In this document: piece by piece, positions 29,147-37,400 of the stretch | Layout of the letters: each line of letters begins with the position of its first letter | Numbering within the stretch: position 1 is the first letter of the stretch | Virus record (IMG/VR): IMGVR_UViG_3300018481_000041 | Coordinates: 1 to 37,400 of that record | Source: a virus | Length of the DNA stretch: 37,400 bases | Direction: 5' to 3' (one strand) | Notes under the pieces: generated by a model | The model's input: the letters and a program-made list of their open reading frames with translations, nothing else | What the model was told of the DNA's origin: nothing | Databases searched by the model: none | Translations under genes and position numbers: made by a program

Positions 29147-30913
29147 ATGGCTACAGTTACAGGTATGACTGCTGATCGGATGCTGGCAATCGAAGGCGCT
29201 TCGGTTGTCGATGGTGATGTTGTTGGTAATGATCTGATTCTTACCAAGCACAATGGAACTCAGATCAATGCAGGCAATGTGAAGGGTCCTGCTGGCCCCG
29301 CAGGTCCGGTCGGGCAAGATCTTGTCATTGTTTCAGCTAAGTCAATCCTTGATGTGGGTATGGCAGGGCAGATTCGTGCTGGACGTCAACTCACTGCGGC
29401 TGATTTCACGAATATGGGCTTGAACGTGCCTATTGGTCTGTGGAATCTTTCAGATCTGAATGATGCCAGCGGTAATGGTCGTGCGTTGCTCAACAAGGGT
29501 GCGGTTCCATTCGGTGTGGGTATCAATGGTCTAGTTGCTACTGCTGCACAATTTGCAGGATCAACTGCTCAGGGATTGTATATTCCTGATAGTGGTACTG
29601 CGGATCCGTTCAGGATAAGAACCGGTTCGTGGGGATGTTGGTTCAAGACCGCCAAGCGTGGTGCCGAACAGCTGGTTATCAGTAAGTTCACTGCAGCAAC
29701 TGGTGGCGGCCGTATGTGGTATCTGTCAATTGCAGCATCAAACATTCTATATTCCCAAGTGTCATATGATCAAGGTGGATCATCGCTTAGTGTGAATGGT
29801 ATTAGTGATGTAGCTGATGATCGTTGGCATTTTGCGGTGGGTACTTCTGATGGTACTTACGCTTGTCTTTATGTGGATGGAGCGCTTGAAGCGGCAAAGA
29901 GTGTTACAGGACCATTGTGTGTCGCCTTGCCAGTAGCATTCAACATTGGGGCGTATGATGGTGATGCAGCTCGTCCAATGAGCGCTCCGCTGTATGGGCG
30001 AGTGGATGAGGCATTTGTTACTGGTGATGTCCTGACAGAGGATCAGGTTCGTAATCTATATTGCGCGTCGATTCCGCATAGTTTGGGTGCAATTCCTAAG
30101 CGTGCTTCAGTCAGTGTTCGTCGTCGTCGTAAGGGTGCAGCAGCAAGCCCAGCTGACTTTACAACACCACCTCTTCGTTTGCATAACTTGTCGGGTGGTT
30201 CGCTAGGAGACGAAGGTTCTCAGAACGTTCCTCTTGTTGCTAACGGGTATGGCTCAGGGGCTTGGCTTGTGGCAGGCGCTGATGGTTCAGCGAAGAATGC
30301 GATCGCCTTTGTTGGTGCTCATTCGTTGACTGCTGCTGATACTGGGTTGCCCGCAGGATTGACAACACGTTCTTATGGTGTCTGGGCCAAGACAACAAAT
30401 GTGGTTAACCAGGTGCTTATGTATTGGGGAGCAAGTGGCACAACTATGTGTCAGCTCTGGATAAATACATCCGGTGAAATAGTTAGCAGTAATGGCAATG
30501 ATGGTATCACTGCTGGCTATATTCGTGATGGTCAATGGCATCATGTGGTTGTTGTTGAAGATAATGCGGCTGCTGATGGTGTCCGTCGTAAGCTATATAT
30601 GGACGGGCTGCTCATCGGTGCTTCTACTGTGATGTATTCCGTTACGACATTGGGCGCGAATGGGTTTGTCGTTGGCGCTGTTAGTGTTGGTGGTAGTACC
30701 GGACTCATTGGCGAAATTGACAGCGCATTTGTGTGTGGTCATGCGCTTACTTCAGCTGATATTGTGAAGTTGTACACCAAGGGCGCTCAAGAGTTGGGTA
30801 TCAGCCCGAAGAATTCTGGCGATCATATCGAGCAAATGAACGCGACGAGTTTGCTGGCACTTTTCGATTCTCTTGAGATGCAACACGCCATTGATTTGAC
30901 GGTGGCACCATGA
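29147..30913 (+). CDS. Minor tail protein with two LamG-type lectin domains
   Basis: 588 residues from ATG 29147, AAGGAGGTGAAAT upstream. The N-terminal 50 residues include a short collagen-like GPAGPAGPVG. Two concanavalin/LamG-like domains follow, at about residues 90-300 (WGCWFKTAKRG, DRWHFAVGTSDGTYACLYVD, GRVDEAFVTGDVLT) and 355-560 (YGVWAKTTNVVN, DGQWHHVVVVED, GEIDSAFVCGHALT). Each has the DxxWH strand and the IDxAFV end. Such domains bind glycans, so it is a likely tail adhesin. It is placed before the tape measure, earlier than normal. Codon use is T-rich, unlike the capsid and tail-tube genes. Confidence 0.82.
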   Translation: MATVTGMTADRMLAIEGASVVDGDVVGNDLILTKHNGTQINAGNVKGPAGPAGPVGQDLVIVSAKSILDVGMAGQIRAGRQLTAADFTNMGLNVPIGLWNLSDLNDASGNGRALLNKGAVPFGVGINGLVATAAQFAGSTAQGLYIPDSGTADPFRIRTGSWGCWFKTAKRGAEQLVISKFTAATGGGRMWYLSIAASNILYSQVSYDQGGSSLSVNGISDVADDRWHFAVGTSDGTYACLYVDGALEAAKSVTGPLCVALPVAFNIGAYDGDAARPMSAPLYGRVDEAFVTGDVLTEDQVRNLYCASIPHSLGAIPKRASVSVRRRRKGAAASPADFTTPPLRLHNLSGGSLGDEGSQNVPLVANGYGSGAWLVAGADGSAKNAIAFVGAHSLTAADTGLPAGLTTRSYGVWAKTTNVVNQVLMYWGASGTTMCQLWINTSGEIVSSNGNDGITAGYIRDGQWHHVVVVEDNAAADGVRRKLYMDGLLIGASTVMYSVTTLGANGFVVGAVSVGGSTGLIGEIDSAFVCGHALTSADIVKLYTKGAQELGISPKNSGDHIEQMNATSLLALFDSLEMQHAIDLTVAP

Positions 30914-31233
30914 GAACTACTGAGCGAGATAAATCACGATTTATGACGGTTTATGGATTTGTTGAGAATGCCAATAGTGGTAGCGGTGTTGCTCAGCCTG
31001 GGTCTATTCCGTTTACTTATGTTTCGCCATCAGGTGGTGCGTTCGAAATTCGGTTTGGCAATCCGGGATTCAAGCTCATCTCTGTTGGCGGTAATGTGCA
31101 TAGCACAAATCCCTATATTCTTGTCGCGCAAGCTCTGGGTACTTGGTCAAGACAGTATATCTATACAACGGCTGGTGCACTAGCTGGTGCTTCGTTTGGC
31201 TTTACGATGACGATGCGGGATAACCGGCTATGA
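30910..31233 (+). CDS. Small beta-rich protein, probable tail-associated
   Basis: 107 residues from ATG 30910, ATGA overlap with the preceding adhesin gene. Sequence blocks: KSRFMTVYGFVENANSGSGV, PGSIPFTYVSPSGGAFEIRF and GALAGASFGFTMTMRDNRL. No Cys and no membrane segment. Its overlap with the LamG gene and the next acidic gene suggests an accessory of the tail adhesins. I do not recognise the family. Confidence 0.6.
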   Translation: MRTTERDKSRFMTVYGFVENANSGSGVAQPGSIPFTYVSPSGGAFEIRFGNPGFKLISVGGNVHSTNPYILVAQALGTWSRQYIYTTAGALAGASFGFTMTMRDNRL

Positions 31234-31484
31234 TCAACGACGAACATATTTGTACTGAGCAAGAAGATCAAATGCTTGCCTACATGGAAGCAGGCGAATG
31301 GGACCAGATCGAAGTGATGAAGGAAGAAGTCACCAAGATTGAGGTATCCGAAGAGGACAAACTGCAGTTCCACGAGGACTATACGAATGCCTATAGGCAT
31401 TACCAAGATAATCATGAAGCGCCAGAGGAGGAGCGGGAAGCAAACACCAAAGCCCAGGTTGAGGAGGAGAACGCAGCGGCATGA
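31230..31484 (+). CDS. Small acidic protein of unknown function
   Basis: 84 residues from ATG 31230 (ATGA overlap). Highly charged and helical, with one HEDYTNAYRHYQDNHEAP element and an acidic end. No membrane segment or known motif. Overlapping neighbours on both sides mean it is translated with the tail proteins; it may be a chaperone for the glycine-rich protein that follows (inference). Confidence 0.55.
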   Translation: MINDEHICTEQEDQMLAYMEAGEWDQIEVMKEEVTKIEVSEEDKLQFHEDYTNAYRHYQDNHEAPEEEREANTKAQVEEENAAA

Positions 31485-32356
31485 GGCTTGAACTAGCAGG
31501 TAGTCTGATCCACCCAGCTCCGCTGGTTCTGTCGCTGAAAAATGCTGTGCCCTTTGTCCCCCAGGAGTATCTGGATAAGGGGTACACCAACTTCGATTTG
31601 ATCTGTATCGGTGGCGGAGGTGGTATGGGTGGAGGAATTAACACAAATAATACGGGCACACTTGTCCGGAATTACGGTGGTACGGGTGGTGGTGGCGGAC
31701 TTCACCGCGTCCAAGGCCTTCTATCAGCGTTGCCTGAGTCATGTCCAATCGTGGTCGGTGCCGGTGGTGCCCTTGGAACCGAACACGTCTCCGATCCTGC
31801 TCAAACCACCGATGGAGGGGATGGAGGATATTCCTCCTTCAATGACACCACATGCCGAGCCTCCGGTGGCAAAGGCGGAAAGAGAGCGCAATCAAATTCT
31901 CTGACGGTCACCACTCAGGCCCATGGCGGTCAAGGCGGTGTAGGCAACAGTATCGCAGCGGGCGGAGGGGCTCTTGGCGGTATTGCGGGTACTCCAACAG
32001 CCGCTGGCCCGGGCACTGCGGGGACTGCTGGTGCCGATGGTGGCTGGGTCGAATCGATCGGTCAGGGAGGCGGCGGTGGCGCTGGTGGTGTTGGGAAATA
32101 TGGCGGAGGGATCACCTGTAATGCAGCTACCGCAGGAGGAAGAGGCTCATACAATCCTGGCGATATGTCTGTCTACGGACCTGGAAGCCCTCCAACTACT
32201 GACGGGGGTTCCGGGGCTCCTAGTGTTGTACCTGGAGGTGCATCCGGAGCCAAAGCAGCTCCTGTAAACGGTCTTCCGTACGTGTACGGAAAGTCTCTGG
32301 GTAGATTGACCCCAGGTGATCCAGGTGCGGTGTTCATTCGACTGACATCGGTCTGA
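31481..32356 (+). CDS. Glycine-rich tail protein
   Basis: 291 residues from ATG 31481, ATGA overlap. The first 45 residues end in FDLICIGGGGGMGGG. From there the chain is dominated by glycine runs separated by short polar or Ala/Thr segments (GGTGGGGGLHRV, GGQGGVGNSI, GQGGGGGAGGVGKYGGG). The end closes with GDPGAVFIRLTSV, the usual last strand of phage glycine-rich domains. Such domains may pack as polyglycine II helices, as in the T4-like Gp38-type adhesins. This makes host recognition plausible. It lies with the LamG adhesin before the tape measure. Confidence 0.78.
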   Translation: MRLELAGSLIHPAPLVLSLKNAVPFVPQEYLDKGYTNFDLICIGGGGGMGGGINTNNTGTLVRNYGGTGGGGGLHRVQGLLSALPESCPIVVGAGGALGTEHVSDPAQTTDGGDGGYSSFNDTTCRASGGKGGKRAQSNSLTVTTQAHGGQGGVGNSIAAGGGALGGIAGTPTAAGPGTAGTAGADGGWVESIGQGGGGGAGGVGKYGGGITCNAATAGGRGSYNPGDMSVYGPGSPPTTDGGSGAPSVVPGGASGAKAAPVNGLPYVYGKSLGRLTPGDPGAVFIRLTSV

Positions 32357-32357
32357 T

Positions 32358-32738
32358 ATGTCTATCACAGTCACAACTAGTGGTGATTGGCATAAAACTC
32401 AAGCATATTTGAGAAGACTCCAGAACAATGAGATCTTTGGAGTCTTGGAGAAGTATGGAGCCCAAGGAGCAGCAGCACTTGCTGCAGCTACCCCGGCGGA
32501 TACTGGTCTTACTGCTGCTTCCTGGTCCTATACGGTCAAGAAGTCGAGTGGATATTTCTCCATAGTCTGGCGTAACTCCAACAAACCGAACGGATTCCCG
32601 GTCGCTGTGATGATCCAGTATGGTCATGGCACCGGGACAGGTGGTTATATTGCAGGGAGAGATTACATCAATCCTGTGATCCGCCCTCTATTCGAGACGA
32701 TGCTCAACGAACTGATTGGGGAGGTGAACCGTGGCTAG
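32358..32738 (+). CDS. HK97 gp10-like tail completion protein
   Basis: 126 residues from ATG 32358, weak ribosome site. The order is typical: LEKYGAQGAAALAAATPADT, GLTAASWSYTVKKSSGYFSI, VMIQYGHGTGTGGYIAGRDY and INPVIRPLFETMLNELIGEV. The ATPxDTGxTAxSW and GYxxGRDYINPxIxP blocks are seen in HK97 gp10-type proteins. Normally such a gene sits among the head-tail joiners, but here it lies just before the tape measure. It overlaps the next gene by eight bases. Confidence 0.78.
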   Translation: MSITVTTSGDWHKTQAYLRRLQNNEIFGVLEKYGAQGAAALAAATPADTGLTAASWSYTVKKSSGYFSIVWRNSNKPNGFPVAVMIQYGHGTGTGGYIAGRDYINPVIRPLFETMLNELIGEVNRG

Positions 32739-35700
32739 TATTGACGACAAAGTTGTCTCAATGAGTTTCGAGACAAGCAAGTTTCAGCAAGGTGTGGCAA
32801 CAGTGTTGTCTGGTCTGGACAAGCTGAAAGCCGCGCTTCAGTTCCCCAATGCGGGCAAAGGCCTGGACGAGGTCAATGCTGCGGCAAAGAAGACCGATCT
32901 GTCGCATATCGGCAAAGCGATCGACGACATCAAGAACAAGTTCTCGGCAATGTCGATTGTTGCCCTATCAGTGCTATCCAACATCGTCAACAAAGCAGTG
33001 TCAGCAGGAGGTCGGCTACTCAAAGCACTGACTTTGGACCCCCTGATCGATGGTTTCAAGGAGTATGAACTCGGTATCAACTCGGTTCAGACTATTCTTG
33101 GTAATACCGCCGCAGCTGGCGTAAAGCTCAAGGATGTTGAACGATCCCTGAATCAGTTGAACCAGTATGCTGATAAGACGATCTACAATTTCGGCGAGAT
33201 GACAAAGAACGTCGGCACGTTCACAGCTGCCGGTGTGGATCTGAAGACCTCGGTCTCCTCCATCAAGGGTATCGCCAACATGGCGGCGCTCTCTGGAGCG
33301 AATTCAGCACAGGCTTCGACGGCGATGTACCAGTTGTCACAGGCAATCTCTTCGGGTAAGGTCGCACTACAGGACTGGAAGTCCGTCGAGAACGCCAGCA
33401 TGGGTTCAGCCACCTTCAAGCGTGCTCTGGCCGAGACGGCCGTGCACATGGGCACTCTCAAAGAGAACGCCGTGAAGATGGAAGGCCCGATGAAGAACGT
33501 CTCCATCAATGGGGAGTCCTTCAGGCAGTCCATCTCAGCCGATGCTGGGGGCAAGTCTTGGCTGACGTCAGGTGTTCTCACCCAAACGCTCAAGCAGCTC
33601 TCGGGTGACATGACGGATGCCCAGCTAAAGGCCGAGGGATACAGTGCAGCCCAGATCAAGAGCATTCAGGCCACTGCAAAGCTGGCCCTCGAATCAGCAA
33701 CGCAGGTCAAGACGCTGTCTGCACTGCTCAGTACAACCAAGGAGCAGATCGGAACCGGTTGGGCAGACACCTGGAAGATCGTTTTCGGAGATTTCACTGA
33801 AGCCAAAACCCTCTTTACTGGTATTTCTGCTGCTATTGGCGGCTTTGTCTCTAGTTCTGCTGATGCTCGCAACAAAGTTCTCGGGGACTGGAAGGCCCTA
33901 GGCGGTCGAACCGCTCTCATCGAGGCCATCAAGAACGTCTTTGAAGGACTTGCCTCGGTTGTCAAGCCGGTCAAAGAAGCATTCCGAGACATCTTCCCAG
34001 CAACGACCGGTAAGAATCTCTACGACCTGACAGTGCGTTTCAAGGAGTTCACTGAGACGCTCAAAATGGGACCTGATACAGCAGAGAACCTCAAGCGAAC
34101 TTTCCGAGGATTGTTCGCGCTGCTGGACATCGGTAAGCAAGTTGTCTCCGGTATTTTCCGTGTATTCGCTCGTATGTTCGGAGTGATCGCTGGAGGATCT
34201 GGCGACTTCTTGAACATCACTGGATCCATTGGTGACTTCCTGGTCTCGGTTGATCAGGCTTTGAAGAAGGGTACCGGTCTCACCAAGTTCTTTGATGGAC
34301 TGGGTACTGTACTTTCCATTCCGCTTCAGCTGTTCAAGTTGTTGGGGCAAGCTGTCTCGAGCCTCTTCGATGCATTTGGCGGAAAAGCCTCCGGGGGACT
34401 TTCCAAATCGCTGGGGGAAATTACTGAGTCCATGAGCCCCATGCAAAAGGCCATCAGTAAGGCTTCTGGGGCATGGAAAGAGTTCCTGCAGATGCTGGAC
34501 CGGGTCAAGACTCAGCTTCAGCCTATTGTTGACACCATCGGTAACGTCTTCGGTGGCATCATGGATGCGCTCAAGAGTGCGTTCAGTCAGGCAAACATCG
34601 ATTCGACCATGGCGGTTCTTCAGACTGGTCTGCTCGGTGGCATTGTCGTGATGATCAAGAAGTTCATCAGCGGTGGTTGGGCTGACAATCTCAGCGGCGG
34701 CATCATGTCGTCCATTGCAGGATCCTTTGATGCGATCACTGGGTCACTGCAAGCCATGCAGACAAACATCAAGGCCGACACGATCAAGAAGATCGCCATC
34801 TCGATCGGCATCCTGACGGCTTCGGTCGTTGCGTTGTCGTTCATCGATCAGGAGAACTTGACAAAGGCCCTGAGCGCCATGACCATCGGCTTCGGGCAAC
34901 TGCTCGGTGCTATGGCCATCCTCACCAACGTGAGTAAGTCTGCTGGGTTCCTCAAGGTGCCCTTCATTGCGGCTTCGCTCATATTGCTGGCTTCAGCAGT
35001 CACTGTGCTCACCCTTGCGGTGACCATCCTGTCAAGACTCAGCTGGGAAGAGCTGGCCAAGGGTCTTTCAGGCGTTGGTGTCTTGCTGATCATGATCTCC
35101 AAGGCAGTTGTACCGCTCTCAAAGGGTTCTGCGGGAATGATATCCGCAGGTATCGGTATTCTGGCCATCGCTGCGGCAATGAAGATCTTGGCCAGTGCGG
35201 TCAAGGACTTCGGGGCTATGAGTTGGTCCGAGATAGGCAAGGGGTTGGCCTCAGTGGCTGCAGCCCTTGTCGGTATCGGTCTGGCCTCAAAGATATTCCC
35301 GTCTGGGATGGTCTCCATCGGCGTTGGTCTGATCGCAGTCTCGTTGGGGCTCAAGCTCCTCGCGTCAGCAGTAGGCACATTCGGAAGTATGAACTGGGGC
35401 GGCATCGTCAAGGGCATGGTTGGGGTCGCAGGTTCACTGCTGATCATCGCTGGTGCCATGGCGATCATGCCACCGAACATGGTGGTAACCGCAGCAGGTC
35501 TGGTTCTCGTCTCGATTGCCTTGAAGGGCATCGCAGCTGCTATTGGTGACTTTGGTGGTATGTCTGTTGGCGAGTTGGCCAAGGGTATTGGCGCACTAGC
35601 AATTACGCTTACCCTCCTAGCGGCTGCACTTATATTCATGACCGGATCGCTCTCCGGTGCAGCTGCTCTCGCAGTGGCTGCGGTGGGTCTCAATCTCCTC

Positions 35701-37335
35701 TCTATTGCTATGGAGAGGTTGGGTGGTATGTCCTGGGGGAGCATTCTCAAGGGTCTTGTTGCGCTTGCCGCAGCTATGGCTCTCGTTGGCGTCGCTGCAT
35801 ATTTGCTGACACCAGCAATTCCAGCCATGTTGGGTCTGGGCGTTGCCATGCTTGCGATCGGTGCCGCATTGGCTCTCGCCGGTGCAGGTATATTCCTCGT
35901 TGGCGCTGGGCTCAGCGCAATCGCTGTCGCAGGACCCGCAGCGATATTGGTGCTCGTCAAAGCACTCGAGTCATTCGCTATGGCCATTCCCAAGTTCGTG
36001 TTGGGTGTTGTCATGGGTCTGCTGTCCATCGTGGATAGGATTGCGGAAGTTGCACCGAAGTTTGTGACAGCTTTCGTGGCTATCTTGTCCACGATATTGG
36101 AGGCTGTGATCATCGTTGCTCCGAAGTTGGAGAAGGCGATCACAGTTCTCTTGCAATCGGCATTGAACATCATTGAAGCAAACATGCCGAGAATGATCGA
36201 AGTGGGTTTCAGGCTGCTAACAGCACTCTTGACCGGTATCAGAAACAACATCGGTCAGGTTGTCACACAGGTTGCGCAGATCATCATCACGATTCTGAAC
36301 AGCTTGGCAGCACGTCTTCCCCAGATCACTCGGGCAGGCGCTGAATTGTTGGTGTCACTGCTACAAGGTATCGCCGACAACATCAGAAGTGTGGTCAGCG
36401 CGGCTACTGATGTGGTTGTCAACTTCGCACGAGGTATTGGCAACAATGTGGGTCGAGCAGCTAATGCTGCTGGCGACATGATGGCGCATCTATTGGCCGC
36501 CATTGTCGGATATTACGCCAGGATGACCACGACAGGCGCTAAGCTCATCATTGAGCTGATCGATGGTATTGCCAGCAAGTTCGGTGCTATTGCTGGTGCG
36601 GGTAAAGATGCCATCATGCGTGCCATCAATGCGGTCTCGGCTGCGGCAGTTGGCATGACTCGTGAGGGTGCCGACGCAATCATCCATTTCGTGAACGGTA
36701 TGGCGTCTGCGGTTCGGGACAAGGCTCCTGCAATGCGAGCAGCTGGTGCAAACTTGGCCAGCGCCATCATCGGTGGTGTGCTAGGTGGACTCAACGGTGG
36801 TGCGATCGTCAACAAGATGGTTAGCATTGCTGGTGGGGCACTAGCCGCTGCCAAGAGGAAGCTCAAGAGCCATTCGCCCTCGAAGGAGTTCATCAAGGTC
36901 GGTGAAGCCATCATCGATGGCTGGGTCATTGGTCTTGAGAACAACAGTGATCAAATCATCACATCCATGGAAGACATGGTTGATGGGATCATATCTACGG
37001 TTGCCACGATCCCTGATGCAGTAGGCAACATGATGGACCTGAATCCGGTCATCGCGCCGGTATTGGATCTGACAGGTGTCCAGCAAGGTGCGCAAGCCAT
37101 GGGTTCCATGCTGAATGTGGTTCCCATCACAGCAGCAGCGTCCTATGGACAAGCGTCAGCTATATCTGCAAGTCAGAACACCGTTCAGTCTGATCTGGAC
37201 GCATCGGTTGCTGCTCCGGGTTCGACTGTGGTCAATCTCGAGCAGAACAACTACTCGCCGAAGGCACTGTCTGAGGCTGAGATCTACAGGCAGACTAAGA
37301 ACCAACTGTCAACGGCTAAGGCAGCACTTGCGTAA
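32731..37335 (+). CDS. Tape measure protein
   Basis: 1534 residues from GTG 32731, GGGGAGG upstream. It sets tail length; at about 0.15 nm per residue this implies a tail near 230 nm. The N-terminal third has the usual tape measure opening (FETSKFQQGVATVLSGLDKL, DPLIDGFKEYELGINSVQTI, YNFGEMTKNVGTFTAAGVDL). The middle, residues about 690-1110, is very hydrophobic, with five units of about 57 residues marked by FGxMSWxEIxKGL. Helical glycine/alanine-rich segments and SHSPSKEFIKVGEAIIDGW follow. No peptidase motif is obvious. Its stop lies in a hairpin. Confidence 0.92.
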   Translation: MASIDDKVVSMSFETSKFQQGVATVLSGLDKLKAALQFPNAGKGLDEVNAAAKKTDLSHIGKAIDDIKNKFSAMSIVALSVLSNIVNKAVSAGGRLLKALTLDPLIDGFKEYELGINSVQTILGNTAAAGVKLKDVERSLNQLNQYADKTIYNFGEMTKNVGTFTAAGVDLKTSVSSIKGIANMAALSGANSAQASTAMYQLSQAISSGKVALQDWKSVENASMGSATFKRALAETAVHMGTLKENAVKMEGPMKNVSINGESFRQSISADAGGKSWLTSGVLTQTLKQLSGDMTDAQLKAEGYSAAQIKSIQATAKLALESATQVKTLSALLSTTKEQIGTGWADTWKIVFGDFTEAKTLFTGISAAIGGFVSSSADARNKVLGDWKALGGRTALIEAIKNVFEGLASVVKPVKEAFRDIFPATTGKNLYDLTVRFKEFTETLKMGPDTAENLKRTFRGLFALLDIGKQVVSGIFRVFARMFGVIAGGSGDFLNITGSIGDFLVSVDQALKKGTGLTKFFDGLGTVLSIPLQLFKLLGQAVSSLFDAFGGKASGGLSKSLGEITESMSPMQKAISKASGAWKEFLQMLDRVKTQLQPIVDTIGNVFGGIMDALKSAFSQANIDSTMAVLQTGLLGGIVVMIKKFISGGWADNLSGGIMSSIAGSFDAITGSLQAMQTNIKADTIKKIAISIGILTASVVALSFIDQENLTKALSAMTIGFGQLLGAMAILTNVSKSAGFLKVPFIAASLILLASAVTVLTLAVTILSRLSWEELAKGLSGVGVLLIMISKAVVPLSKGSAGMISAGIGILAIAAAMKILASAVKDFGAMSWSEIGKGLASVAAALVGIGLASKIFPSGMVSIGVGLIAVSLGLKLLASAVGTFGSMNWGGIVKGMVGVAGSLLIIAGAMAIMPPNMVVTAAGLVLVSIALKGIAAAIGDFGGMSVGELAKGIGALAITLTLLAAALIFMTGSLSGAAALAVAAVGLNLLSIAMERLGGMSWGSILKGLVALAAAMALVGVAAYLLTPAIPAMLGLGVAMLAIGAALALAGAGIFLVGAGLSAIAVAGPAAILVLVKALESFAMAIPKFVLGVVMGLLSIVDRIAEVAPKFVTAFVAILSTILEAVIIVAPKLEKAITVLLQSALNIIEANMPRMIEVGFRLLTALLTGIRNNIGQVVTQVAQIIITILNSLAARLPQITRAGAELLVSLLQGIADNIRSVVSAATDVVVNFARGIGNNVGRAANAAGDMMAHLLAAIVGYYARMTTTGAKLIIELIDGIASKFGAIAGAGKDAIMRAINAVSAAAVGMTREGADAIIHFVNGMASAVRDKAPAMRAAGANLASAIIGGVLGGLNGGAIVNKMVSIAGGALAAAKRKLKSHSPSKEFIKVGEAIIDGWVIGLENNSDQIITSMEDMVDGIISTVATIPDAVGNMMDLNPVIAPVLDLTGVQQGAQAMGSMLNVVPITAAASYGQASAISASQNTVQSDLDASVAAPGSTVVNLEQNNYSPKALSEAEIYRQTKNQLSTAKAALA

Positions 37336-37376
37336 CTCACTAGCCGGGGTCGCCTTCATGGGGCCCCGACTGAGTT
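37334..37376 (+). terminator. Hairpin at the end of the tape measure gene
   Basis: AACTCA (37334-37339) pairs with TGAGTT (37371-37376) and CGGGG (37345-37349) with CCCCG (37364-37368). The internal bulge is asymmetric and the loop is about 14 bases. The first arm begins inside the stop codon. The sequence TATATTTGAAAGGAG follows, not a pure T-run, so it may attenuate rather than end transcription before the next tail gene. Confidence 0.45.
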
Positions 37377-37383
37377 ATATTTG

Positions 37384-37390
37384 AAAGGAG
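37384..37390 (+). promoter_or_regulatory. Ribosome site of a gene beyond the right edge
   Basis: AAAGGAG at 37384-37390 is a good ribosome site. No ATG, GTG or TTG appears in the last ten bases, so the start codon lies just outside. It shows that the tail operon continues. Confidence 0.5.
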
Positions 37391-37400
37391 ATCTGATACA

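Noticed and set aside
22914-29151. Identical AAGGAGGTGAAATATGGC at 22914-22931 and 29134-29151
   Set aside because: Perfect ribosome site plus start codon; convergence on the anti-Shine-Dalgarno complement explains it.
34848-36251. 467-codon open frame on the - strand over the tape measure
   Set aside because: Antisense reading of the hydrophobic repeats; Ala/Pro/Met-rich without domain or ribosome site.
10711-37368. TGGGGCCCCG at 10711-10720 and 37359-37368 as attachment or terminal repeats
   Set aside because: Only ten bases and self-palindromic; each is better explained as part of a local hairpin.
1-37400. CRISPR array, insertion sequence, integrase or transposase
   Set aside because: No regularly spaced repeats and no recombinase or DDE motif in any plausible gene.

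Overview
The window is part of a tailed, siphovirus-type phage (or prophage) genome whose host is most likely an actinobacterium. All convincing genes lie on the + strand and are tightly packed, with many ATGA/TAATG overlaps, strong AGGAGG ribosome sites and GTG/TTG starts. The host assignment rests on a secreted Rpf-type (resuscitation-promoting factor) domain, the moderately high G+C with strongly G/C-ending codons in the capsid and tail-tube genes, and overall resemblance to actinobacterial siphophages. The genus cannot be fixed. I see no integrase, attachment site, tRNA or CRISPR array. The first gene enters from the left and the genome continues beyond the right edge, because a ribosome site for another gene sits at the very end.

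Positions 1-5142 hold conserved phage genes of unknown function: two diverged paralogues of a two-helix membrane protein (98-907, 2866-3777), a further one-helix protein and several very small proteins. Embedded here is a self-contained transcription unit, with a promoter at 1686-1709, an 88-residue protein and a rho-independent terminator at 2015-2056. Positions 5157-13915 are DNA metabolism: a 1262-residue fusion of SF3 helicase, archaeo-eukaryotic-type primase and family B DNA polymerase; a winged-helix protein; a probable ssDNA-binding protein; a secreted Rpf domain; an SF2 helicase; a degenerate NUMOD4/HNH-like protein; a VRR-NUC-type nuclease; and a RecB/Cas4-type nuclease. Next, 13912-16638 encodes a 908-residue protein carrying the double-psi beta-barrel signature of RNA polymerase beta-prime (GLHPLVAERLSGADFDGD). 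It is the best candidate for an under-described system, and the nuclease genes leading into it start behind a promoter that shares an unusual motif with the one at 1686-1709.

Positions 17113-24198 hold packaging and lysis: a small coiled-coil protein, HNH endonuclease, CHAP endolysin, small membrane proteins (holin candidates), a connector-like protein, a 2H phosphoesterase fused to the motif HYGVKGMQWGVRK, the large terminase, a second protein with the same motif, and the portal. Positions 24225-37335 are virion genes: a fused prohead protease and major capsid protein, head-tail joining proteins, two paralogous tail-tube proteins flanking a tail assembly chaperone, a double LamG protein, a glycine-rich protein, and a 1534-residue tape measure. 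The capsid and first tail-tube proteins share a related C-terminal domain.

Outside the genes, the sense strand is strikingly rich in the word ATATT (61 by eye, against 8 for its complement), in all codon phases. Three structured gaps (10710-10914, 12415-12529, 16925-17112) hold hairpins I cannot assign to known RNAs.
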